NCBI GenBank assembly: GCA_937919075.1
Contig: CALFOF010000192.1
Span: 1-5,774, forward strand
DNA length: 5,774 nucleotides
Direction of reading: 5' to 3'
Source of the DNA: an uncultured Cyanobium sp.
GTDB taxonomy: Bacteria > Cyanobacteriota > Cyanobacteriia > PCC-6307 > Cyanobiaceae
The notes under the pieces were generated by a model. It worked only from the letters and a program-made list of their open reading frames with translations, ran no database searches and had not been told where the DNA came from. The first letter of the stretch is position 1. Every line of letters begins with the position of its first letter. The translations under genes and the position numbers were made by a program. Shown in pieces: positions 1 through 5,521 of the stretch.

Positions 1-897
1 AGCTGGCAAAACACCGTCGAATCCGCCCCGCTGCCCGTGGGCAACACCGGCCCCACCCTGTTCACGGCAGAGGAAACGGCCACCGCCGCCATTCCTCAAC
101 CCGTTCAGGTGATGGGCCTCTCGCGGGGTATCACCGTGAACCGGGAGCTCTATCCCGATGTTGCGCTCACAATCCCCAACGGCTTCCGCCGGGATCCACA
201 ACGCTTTTTATCGCTCTCCTTTGATGGCACCAATCAGGTGAGGCGACGTAACTTCAAAGGCTGCAGGGGCGAATCCACTTGCCCTGATGCCGAGTTCAAC
301 GGTGAGCTGGCCCTGCTCCAAGCCGGGCCTGCCAGCGTTGAACTTCTCTACACGGTGGGGAATGTTATCTCCGATATCAACACCCCGAATCCATGGTCTT
401 TTCAGCAGCTTGGCTTCCGCCTTGCAGCAAATATCACTCCTACGATCGGTCTAGCGTTTGGTGGAGAGTCGCAGATCACTCTCGATGAATATGCTCCAGT
501 TGATGCGGACGGCGCACAACTCAAGGGCCGCACCTTATTCGCCGTGGCTTCAGCCGCCTTTCCCCTCTCCAGCCGCCCCAATCCACCTGTGCTCACCGTC
601 ACCGCTGGAGCAGGCAACGGCTACTACGGCTTCAACGGCACCACTGCCAGCGACAGCCAGTGGGGACCGATCGGCAGCGTGTCGTATGCGTTCAACAACC
701 GCATTGCCGTAGGAGTGGAATACAGCGGTTATGCGCTCAGTGCTGGGGTGTCGGTGCGCCCGCTGGAATCCTTCCCGCTCACCGCATCCCTTTTCGCCAC
801 CGATTTCCTCGGCAACGTGCCCAGCAACATCGAAGGCTCTTGCTTCAACCAATCCTGCAGCGTGCGCTTTCTGGGCCGCCTCACCTATTCGTTCTGA
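1..897 (+). CDS. Probable outer-membrane beta-barrel protein, C-terminal part (5' end outside window)
   Basis: The frame is open from the first base to the TGA at 895-897, giving 298 visible residues, so the start lies upstream; the in-frame GTG at 37 is probably internal. I do not recognise a named family. The second half is rich in alternating polar/hydrophobic segments with Gly and aromatic residues (for example RIAVGVEYSGYALSAGVSV and the end FLGRLTYSF), and the protein ends in Phe. Both features are typical of Gram-negative outer-membrane barrels, where the last strand ends in an aromatic residue. Four Cys codons (262, 280, 841, 856) form two close pairs, which could make disulfides in the periplasm or in outer loops. 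Base composition is lower in GC than the rest: 421-480 is 50% GC, against 78% in 2101-2160. Function is unknown. The barrel assignment is inferred from pattern, not from homology. Confidence 0.6.
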   Translation, partial: SWQNTVESAPLPVGNTGPTLFTAEETATAAIPQPVQVMGLSRGITVNRELYPDVALTIPNGFRRDPQRFLSLSFDGTNQVRRRNFKGCRGESTCPDAEFNGELALLQAGPASVELLYTVGNVISDINTPNPWSFQQLGFRLAANITPTIGLAFGGESQITLDEYAPVDADGAQLKGRTLFAVASAAFPLSSRPNPPVLTVTAGAGNGYYGFNGTTASDSQWGPIGSVSYAFNNRIAVGVEYSGYALSAGVSVRPLESFPLTASLFATDFLGNVPSNIEGSCFNQSCSVRFLGRLTYSF

Positions 898-902
898 GGG
901 CC

Positions 903-1466
903 TCAGGCCGGCTCCGCCACCTGCTCAATCGCCGCTGCGATCGCGGCGCGCTGCGCGGCGTCGTAGCCCCAGCGATCCAGGAAAACCACGTCATCGCCGC
1001 GGCCGGCGGTGGCCTCCAGCAGCGTTTCCAGTCGCTTCTTCACCGCCTGGGGCTCCAGCAGCCGCAGCAGCTCCAGGCAGCGCTGCTGCACCCGTTCGGA
1101 ACTGGCCTGCATGGCCCCATCTTCCTGGCGTTGATGGTGCAGGGCCATCGCCTTGCTCATCGCCAGGTTGCGGACGGTGAGATCCACCACACCGGCTCCC
1201 GCCTGGCGCAACTGCCACACCAGGCCATCGGGCAGGCGGTCCATCAGGGGGGAATCGCCGGCCAGCGCCACCACGAAGAACCCCCTGGCGCCATCACGGC
1301 TCAGCACCAGCTCGCCCACCCGATCGCCCAGCACTTCATCGCTCAACTCGCCGCTCTCCCACAACCCCAGCCACTGGGCGGTGATCTCCATGGCCTGCTG
1401 AAAGCTGGGGCCAGCGGCGGGGGTTCCGGCCCCCGCGCCGAGCGAAACCGGGGTAGAGGCAGACAT
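903..1466 (-). CDS. Conserved cyanobacterial protein of unknown function, divergent from era
   Basis: This encodes 187 residues from an ATG at 1466-1464 to a TGA at 905-903. It matches my memory of an unnamed cyanobacterial family that begins with a stretch like FQQAMEITAQWLGLWESGE (residues 22-40), has a central SRDGARGFFV block (56-65) and ends with FLDRWGYD (162-169) followed by an Ala-rich helix. It looks soluble and mostly helical, with no signal peptide or membrane segment. The first 20 residues are low-complexity Ala/Gly/Pro/Ser. An internal ATG (Met26, at 1391-1389) would remove the FQQA part that belongs to the conserved region, so the upstream ATG is preferred. The frame stays open further upstream, but that would lie antisense inside era and is not credible. 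The gene is divergent from era across 31 bases and converges on the barrel gene. No function can be assigned. Confidence 0.8.
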   Translation of the reverse strand: MSASTPVSLGAGAGTPAAGPSFQQAMEITAQWLGLWESGELSDEVLGDRVGELVLSRDGARGFFVVALAGDSPLMDRLPDGLVWQLRQAGAGVVDLTVRNLAMSKAMALHHQRQEDGAMQASSERVQQRCLELLRLLEPQAVKKRLETLLEATAGRGDDVVFLDRWGYDAAQRAAIAAAIEQVAEPA

Positions 1467-1497
1467 CGGCGGCCCGTGGGGTGACAGTGTTGAAGTT
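1467..1497. promoter_or_regulatory. Very short divergent intergenic region (era / unknown protein)
   Basis: Thirty-one bases separate the two divergent start codons. This must be close to the start points of both transcripts unless each promoter lies inside the other gene. A TTGAAG at 1490-1495 resembles a -35 box for the plus strand, but no good -10 box follows within the gap. On the minus strand CATAAC, just inside the start of era, is a weak -10 candidate. No Shine-Dalgarno sequence at useful spacing is seen for either gene. The region is called from position, not from a confident promoter match. Confidence 0.3.
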
Positions 1498-2511
1498 ATG
1501 CATTCTCCGCTCCTACCGGCGACCCATCCGCCCGACTTCCGCTCCGGGTTCGTGGCCCTGGTGGGGCGGCCCAACGTCGGCAAATCAACCCTGCTCAACC
1601 AGCTGGTGGGGGAGAAGGTGGCGATCACCTCCCCTGTGGCCCAGACCACCCGCAACCGCCTGCGGGCGATCCTCACCACGCCTGCCGCCCAGCTGGTGCT
1701 GCTGGACACCCCCGGCATCCACAAGCCCCATCACCTGCTGGGGGAACGGCTGGTGCGCAGCGCCCGCTCCGCCATCGGCGACGTGGATGTGGTGTTGCTG
1801 CTGGTGGATGGCAGCCAGCTGGCCGGCCGCGGCGATGGCTTCATTGTGGATTTGCTGCGCCAGAGCCGCAGGCCGGTGCTGGTGGCCCTGAACAAATGGG
1901 ACCTGGTGGACCCTGCCGACGCCACCGCCCTGCAGCGCAGCTACGACGCCTTGCTGAACGACCGTGGAACCACCGGCTTCCGCGGCGACGAGCCCGGCGG
2001 CGCCCCTGCTGACGCCACCAGCGGCGCAGGCGCCATGGCAGCCCTCTCCCCCTTTGCCGAACTGTTCCCGTGCAGCGCCACCAGTGGCGAGGGCTGCGAG
2101 GCGCTGGTGGCGGCCCTCACGGCACGGCTACCGGTGGGTCCGGCGCTCTACCCGGCCGACACCATCAGCGACCAGCCGGAGCAGCTGCTGATCGCCGAAC
2201 TGATCCGCGAGCAGGTGCTCACCCTCACCCGCGAGGAGGTGCCCCACTCGGTGGCGGTGCAGGTGGAGCGGATCGTGGAAGACGGCAAACGCACGGCCGT
2301 GCTCGCCACAGTGGTGGTGGAGCGCTCCAGCCAGAAGGGCATCCTGATCGGCAAGGGCGGCTCCATGTTGCGGGACATCGGCAGCGGCGCCCGCGCCCAG
2401 ATGCAGAAGGTGTTCGATGGTCCCGTCTACCTCGAGCTGTTCGTGAAGGTGGTGCCGAACTGGCGCCGCAATCCGGCGCGGCTGGCGGAGCTGGGCTACC
2501 GGGAGGAGTGA
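1498..2511 (+). CDS. era: GTPase Era, 30S ribosome assembly factor
   Basis: Era binds the 3' end of 16S rRNA through a KH domain and couples GTP hydrolysis to late 30S maturation at the ribosome and inner membrane. The 337 residues carry all G motifs: G1 GRPNVGKST (23-31), switch I QTTRN (49-53), G3 DTPG (70-73), G4 NKWD (132-135) and G5 SAT (193-195). A type-II KH domain follows, with its GxxG loop in LIGKGG (283-288) and the closing block YLELFVKVVPNWRRNP (311-326). It is longer than the usual roughly 300 residues, because of a short N-terminal extension and an Ala/Gly/Asp-rich insert between G4 and G5 (about 155-183). The ATG at 1498 lies 22 codons before G1, and no in-frame start was seen in the bases just upstream. 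It is the first gene of the co-directional run and its own regulation is not evident. Confidence 0.97.
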   Translation: MHSPLLPATHPPDFRSGFVALVGRPNVGKSTLLNQLVGEKVAITSPVAQTTRNRLRAILTTPAAQLVLLDTPGIHKPHHLLGERLVRSARSAIGDVDVVLLLVDGSQLAGRGDGFIVDLLRQSRRPVLVALNKWDLVDPADATALQRSYDALLNDRGTTGFRGDEPGGAPADATSGAGAMAALSPFAELFPCSATSGEGCEALVAALTARLPVGPALYPADTISDQPEQLLIAELIREQVLTLTREEVPHSVAVQVERIVEDGKRTAVLATVVVERSSQKGILIGKGGSMLRDIGSGARAQMQKVFDGPVYLELFVKVVPNWRRNPARLAELGYREE

Positions 2512-2522
2512 AGCCAGCCGAC

Positions 2523-2536
2523 GGGCCGCGCGGCCC
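2523..2536. other. Perfect 14-base GC palindrome after era
   Basis: The sequence GGGCCGCGCGGCCC equals its own reverse complement and starts 12 bases after the era stop codon. As RNA it could form a short, very stable stem, but no T run follows, so it is not a canonical intrinsic terminator. It might pause or stabilise RNA between era and the lyase gene, or be chance in GC-rich DNA. The 69-base gap (2512-2580) is the largest in the window. Confidence 0.4.
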
Positions 2537-2580
2537 TGAGCCGTGCTTCAGGATGGGCAAACCGCCTGCCCACCGCCGCC

Positions 2581-3054
2581 ATGACCGGCCCCAGCCCCGC
2601 TTTTCCGCCGGCGGACCTGCCCGCCTTTCTGCAGCTCTGCGCCGGCCGCTGGATGGGTCTGCGCAGCACATTGGCGGGCAGCGCCAGCAGCGACCCTGAG
2701 GAGGGCGCCGCTCCCTTGAGCGAGCGGGGAGAGGTGGAGGTGACGCTGCTGGCAGCAGGCGCCGCAGGCGACCTGGGCGGCCTGCGGGTGGACGCCCCCG
2801 AGGGCATCCGCAGCACGCTCGGCTTTGACGGCGACGGCGGCCTGCGCGGCGCGGCCGGGGCGATCGGCCGCTGGCAGCTCTGGCCTGACGGCAGCCTGGA
2901 ACTGGAGCTGCAACGCCATGAAGGCCTGGTGCGGGAACGTATCTGGTTCACCAAGCCGAACCTGCGCCTGCGCAGCAGCGTGGAGCACCGCGCCGATGGC
3001 AGCGCCGCTGTGGCGAGCTTCTGCAGCGAGATCCGCCGCGTGAGCGCCTCCTGA
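2581..3054 (+). CDS. CpcS/CpeS-family phycobiliprotein lyase-like protein
   Basis: CpcS/CpeS-type lyases are lipocalin-fold proteins that attach bilin chromophores to cysteines of phycobiliproteins in the cytoplasm. The 157-residue product shows the family hallmarks in order: an N-terminal FLQLCAGRWMGLRST (16-30), the signature ERIWFTKPNLRLRSS (119-133), and the closing VASFCSEIRRV (144-154), which closely resembles the FSMASFCSEIRM of known members. It is short for the family (about 170-200 residues), has an Ala/Gly-rich middle, and lacks the His-His stretch that follows the first motif in canonical CpcS/CpeS. It may be a CpcU-like or otherwise diverged member, so I give no symbol. The ATG at 2581 is the only sensible start, and no clear Shine-Dalgarno sequence precedes it. 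It is followed 5 bases later by trmD, so it is probably co-transcribed. Family assignment is fairly sure; bilin and target are not. Confidence 0.82.
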   Translation: MTGPSPAFPPADLPAFLQLCAGRWMGLRSTLAGSASSDPEEGAAPLSERGEVEVTLLAAGAAGDLGGLRVDAPEGIRSTLGFDGDGGLRGAAGAIGRWQLWPDGSLELELQRHEGLVRERIWFTKPNLRLRSSVEHRADGSAAVASFCSEIRRVSAS

Positions 3055-3059
3055 GCACT

Positions 3060-3797
3060 TTGAGCGGGCTGCGAATCGATGTGATAACGCTGGTGCCGGA
3101 GGCCTTCGAGCCCCTGCGCGGGCTTGGCGTGATCGGCCGCTCGTTCGCCGCCGGTCGGGCCAGCCTGCACACCCACAACCCCCGCGATTTCGCCACCGAC
3201 CGCTACCGCAAGGTGGACGATGTGCCCTACGGCGGCGGTGCGGGCATGGTGCTCAAACCCGAGCCCGTGTTCGCCGCCTTCGAGGCGATCCCGCAGCTGA
3301 AGCGCCGCACGGTGCTGCTGATGAGCCCGCAGGGCCAGCCCCTGCAGCAGGCCCAGCTGCGCCACTGGGCCAGCAGCTGTGATCAGCTGGTGCTGCTCTG
3401 CGGCCACTACGAGGGCTTCGACGAACGCATCCGCAGCCTGGCCGATGCAGAGGTGTCGATCGGCGACTTCGTGCTCACCGGCGGGGAGCTGCCGGCGATG
3501 ACCGTGATCAACGGAGTGGTGCGGCTGCTGCCCGGCACGGTGGGTACCGCCGCCTCGCTCGACGACGAAAGCCACAGCGCCCTGCTGCTGGAGCATCCCC
3601 AATACACCCGCCCGGCCAGCTTTCGCGGCCTGGAGGTGCCCCAGGTGCTGCGCAACGGCAACCACGCCGTGATCGCCCGCTGGCGCCACGATCAACAGCT
3701 GCAACGCACCCGCGAGCGCCGCCCCGATCTCTACCAGCGCTGGCTGGAGCAGGGGGAGGCCACGGGCGAGGCGTCTGGGCGGGGAGAATGCCCATGA
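3060..3797 (+). CDS. trmD: tRNA (guanine37-N1)-methyltransferase TrmD
   Basis: TrmD uses S-adenosylmethionine to methylate N1 of G37, next to the anticodon, which prevents +1 frameshifting. The 245-residue product has the SPOUT trefoil-knot motifs: N-terminal [12 protein letters not shown] (5-16), [15 protein letters not shown] (55-69), MSPQGQPL (88-95), [13 protein letters not shown] (112-124), [15 protein letters not shown] (133-147), the catalytic-region Arg155, and the C-terminal tRNA-binding block [16 protein letters not shown]. The start is a TTG at 3060-3062, 5 bases after the preceding stop; no ATG or GTG is available before the conserved RIDVITL segment. By ungapped alignment with E. 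coli TrmD from Arg154 onward, Glu170 falls where E. coli has the catalytic Asp169. The last 13 residues are a Gly/Glu-rich tail. Length and motifs are otherwise typical. Confidence 0.97.
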   Translation: MSGLRIDVITLVPEAFEPLRGLGVIGRSFAAGRASLHTHNPRDFATDRYRKVDDVPYGGGAGMVLKPEPVFAAFEAIPQLKRRTVLLMSPQGQPLQQAQLRHWASSCDQLVLLCGHYEGFDERIRSLADAEVSIGDFVLTGGELPAMTVINGVVRLLPGTVGTAASLDDESHSALLLEHPQYTRPASFRGLEVPQVLRNGNHAVIARWRHDQQLQRTRERRPDLYQRWLEQGEATGEASGRGECP

Positions 3798-3825
3798 TGG
3801 CTCCGCTTCGCCTCACGGCTTCGGC

Positions 3826-4305
3826 ATGCAGCTGCGCATCGGCAACGGCTACGACATCCACCGGCTGGTGAGCGGGCGCCCCCTGATCCTCGGGGGCATC
3901 CGGCTCGACCATCCGCTCGGCCTCGACGGCCACAGCGACGCCGACGTGCTGGTGCATGCGCTGATGGATGCCCTGCTGGGCGCCCTCAGCCTCGGCGACA
4001 TCGGCCGCCATTTTCCGCCGGAGGACCCGCGCTGGAAAGGCGCCGACAGCCTGCAGCTGCTGGAGCGGGTGATGGAGCTGGTGCGCGCGCGCGGCTGGCA
4101 GGTGGTGAACGTGGATGCGGTGGTGGTGGCGGAGCAGCCCAAGCTCAAGCCCCACATCGAGGCGATGCGCGCCGCCATCGCCGCCCGGCTGGCGGTGGAG
4201 CCCGACCAGGTGGGGGTGAAAGCCACCACCAACGAAGGTCTGGGGCCCACCGGCCGGCAGGAAGGCATCGCCTGCCACGCCGTCGCCCTGCTGCAGAAAC
4301 CATGA
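3826..4305 (+). CDS. ispF: 2-C-methyl-D-erythritol 2,4-cyclodiphosphate synthase IspF
   Basis: IspF converts 4-diphosphocytidyl-2-C-methyl-erythritol 2-phosphate to the 2,4-cyclodiphosphate with release of CMP. This is the fifth step of the MEP pathway, which supplies carotenoids, phytol and quinone side chains. The 159-residue length matches the family. The metal ligands are present: Asp10 and His12 in GYDIH (8-12) and His44 in [18 protein letters not shown] (36-53). The GDIGRHFP loop (57-64) and the nucleotide-binding end [19 protein letters not shown] (133-151) are also intact. The ATG at 3826 gives the normal N-terminus, 28 bases after the trmD stop. The stop overlaps the next start as ATGA (4302-4305), suggesting translational coupling. 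The enzyme is a homotrimer, with active sites between subunits. Confidence 0.97.
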   Translation: MQLRIGNGYDIHRLVSGRPLILGGIRLDHPLGLDGHSDADVLVHALMDALLGALSLGDIGRHFPPEDPRWKGADSLQLLERVMELVRARGWQVVNVDAVVVAEQPKLKPHIEAMRAAIAARLAVEPDQVGVKATTNEGLGPTGRQEGIACHAVALLQKP

Positions 4306-4781
4306 AGGCCTGGTGGCTGGCACTCTGCCTGGGGCTGGCCCTGCTGGTGGCCGCTGGGCTGCAACCGGCCATGGCTCTCGCCGCGCCGAGCGTTGCCGGC
4401 GCAGGCGAAGGCGTTGGAGCAGGCGCAGGCGCAGACATGGGAGCTCCGGCTGGAGCTGGAGCCATTGAGCTGTTACGGCTGCAGGTGCCGGCAGAGCAGC
4501 GCAGCTGCTGGTTGCAGGCGGAAGCGGCAGGTTGGGGGCCCTGGTTGGAGCGGCAGCAGGGTTTCGCGGGCCGGGAGCTGTTCTGGAATGCCCGCGACGC
4601 CGAAGGCGTGCTGCTGATTCGCTGGCGACGCCCAGGCGACTGGCACGGCATTGCGGACGCCAGCCTGGCGGAGCCCCAGCAACGCTTCGAGGCGGAGGCA
4701 CGCCGCTGCCTGGCGCTCGCCGCCACCGCAGACACCCCCTTTGTGCTGCTGGGCAGCGCCGAACTGCTACCGCAACCATGA
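4302..4781 (+). CDS. Exported TIGR03792-like protein (dimeric alpha/beta-barrel type), unknown function
   Basis: The 159-residue product starts with a clear export signal: positive Lys2, hydrophobic core [17 protein letters not shown] (4-20) and a likely cleavage site after AMALA (residues 23-27). An Ala/Gly-rich linker (about 28-54) leads to a domain beginning [19 protein letters not shown] (54-72). Further blocks are [20 protein letters not shown] (77-96) and [15 protein letters not shown] (103-117). This pattern matches what I recall of the cyanobacterial TIGR03792 family, related in fold to antibiotic-biosynthesis-monooxygenase-like dimeric alpha/beta barrels. No catalytic role is established. 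It probably acts in the periplasm or thylakoid lumen, or stays anchored if the signal is uncleaved. It is joined to ispF and larB by 4-base ATGA overlaps at both ends. The family call is from memory of motifs. Confidence 0.72.
   Translation: MKAWWLALCLGLALLVAAGLQPAMALAAPSVAGAGEGVGAGAGADMGAPAGAGAIELLRLQVPAEQRSCWLQAEAAGWGPWLERQQGFAGRELFWNARDAEGVLLIRWRRPGDWHGIADASLAEPQQRFEAEARRCLALAATADTPFVLLGSAELLPQP
4395..4463 (+). repeat. Degenerate GC-rich hexamer repeat encoding an Ala/Gly linker
   Basis: Imperfect repeats of GCAGGC and GGAGCN-type units (for example GGAGCAGGCGCAGGCGCAG at 4416-4434) encode Ala-Gly alternations between the signal peptide and the folded domain of the exported protein. Such tracts can change length by slippage. 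They probably act only as a flexible spacer. Confidence 0.6.
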
Positions 4782-5521
4782 ACGATTCCGTCTCTGGAAC
4801 TCCCCCAGTGCCTGGCCTGATTGATGGGGTCGCCGAGCTCGATCTGGAGCGTCCGCTGCGGCTGGGGATGACGGAAGCGATCTGGGGCCAGGACAAGAGC
4901 GCCGCGCAGATCGCCGCCATCCTGTTGCGGCTGGCCCAGACCGCCCAGACGGTTCTGGTGACGCGCGTGAGCGACGAGAAGGCCGCCGCTGTGTCTGTTC
5001 TCTGCCGAGATGCGCTGCCGCCGCTACCGGCAGAGCGGGCTCTGGCTCATCACCCGACCGCCCGCTGCCTGACGCTCGGCCTGCAGGAGGGCAGCAGCGA
5101 GTCGCCCGTGGCTGCCACGCCGCCGGTGGCCGTGGTGTGCGCCGGCAGCAGCGATCTGGCCGTGGCCCAGGAGGCGGGCCTGGCCCTGCGCTGCCATGGG
5201 ATCGCCCACGAGCTGGTGGTGGATGTGGGCGTGGCGGGGCTGCAGCGGCTGCTCGGCAAGCTGGAGCAGCTGCGGCGTGCCCGCGTGCTTATCGTGTGTG
5301 CCGGCATGGAGGGGGCCCTGCCCACCGTGATGGCCGGGTTGTTGCCCCAACCGGTGATCGCCGTGCCGGTGTCGGTGGGCTACGGGGTGAGTGCCGGCGG
5401 CATGGCAGCGCTGCACGGCATGCTCGCCAGCTGCGCTCCAGGGCTGGCCGTGGTGAACATCGACAACGGCTACGGCGCTGCCATGGCCGCTCTGCGCATC
5501 CTCAACGCTCAGAGGTGCTGA
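4778..5521 (+). CDS. larB: LarB, pyridinium-3,5-biscarboxylic acid mononucleotide synthase
   Basis: LarB carboxylates and hydrolyses nicotinic acid adenine dinucleotide to make pyridinium-3,5-biscarboxylic acid mononucleotide, the first step of the nickel-pincer nucleotide cofactor used by LarA-type racemases. The 247 residues show the LarB N-terminal helix region LDLERPLRLGMTEAIWG (21-37) and a PurE/AIR-carboxylase-like C-terminal half. That half has CAGSSDLAVAQEA (121-133), VCAGMEGALPTVMAGL (173-188), VPVSVGYGVSAGGMAAL (196-212) and SCAPGLAVVNIDNGYGAA (218-235). Cys219 in SCAPG probably corresponds to the cysteine reported to bind substrate covalently in Lactobacillus LarB. The ATG at 4778 overlaps the preceding stop by 4 bases. 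The frame is open further upstream, but this start fits the domain. Older annotations call such proteins AIR carboxylase or NCAIR mutase-like. No larA, larC or larE is in the window. Confidence 0.93.
   Translation: MNDSVSGTPPVPGLIDGVAELDLERPLRLGMTEAIWGQDKSAAQIAAILLRLAQTAQTVLVTRVSDEKAAAVSVLCRDALPPLPAERALAHHPTARCLTLGLQEGSSESPVAATPPVAVVCAGSSDLAVAQEAGLALRCHGIAHELVVDVGVAGLQRLLGKLEQLRRARVLIVCAGMEGALPTVMAGLLPQPVIAVPVSVGYGVSAGGMAALHGMLASCAPGLAVVNIDNGYGAAMAALRILNAQRC

Noticed and set aside
937..944. HIP1 octamer GCGATCGC
   Set aside because: It occurs only once, which is not above what a GC-rich window of this size could give by chance, so it is not evidence of a HIP1-rich genome.
660..1484. A 274-codon plus-strand open frame across the barrel gene end and the unknown protein
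   Set aside because: It crosses two better-supported genes in another frame or strand, and its translation is His/Gln/Arg-rich low complexity.
1467..1724. Upstream extension of the minus-strand unknown gene into era
   Set aside because: The frame is open, but it runs antisense through the Era G1-G3 region, and the conserved family block begins just after the ATG at 1466.
2916..2931. A 16-base exact match to 4300-4315 (CCATGAAGGCCTGGTG)
   Set aside because: The two copies lie in different frames and contexts, one inside the lyase-like gene and one at the start of the exported-protein gene. No longer similarity surrounds them, so chance is the simplest explanation.
2496..3704. A 402-codon open frame on the minus strand
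   Set aside because: It lies antisense to the lyase-like gene and trmD, both of which have clear family motifs. Its translation is low-complexity with no recognisable domain, as expected in GC-rich DNA where stop codons are rare.
4532..4777. Upstream extension of larB inside the exported-protein gene
   Set aside because: It is out of frame with a good gene and Arg/Gly-rich. The ATG at 4778 gives the expected LarB length and an ATGA overlap.
3508..4920. A 470-codon open frame on the minus strand
   Set aside because: It spans trmD, ispF, the exported protein and the start of larB in antisense. The translation is Arg/Pro/Ala-rich without domain features.
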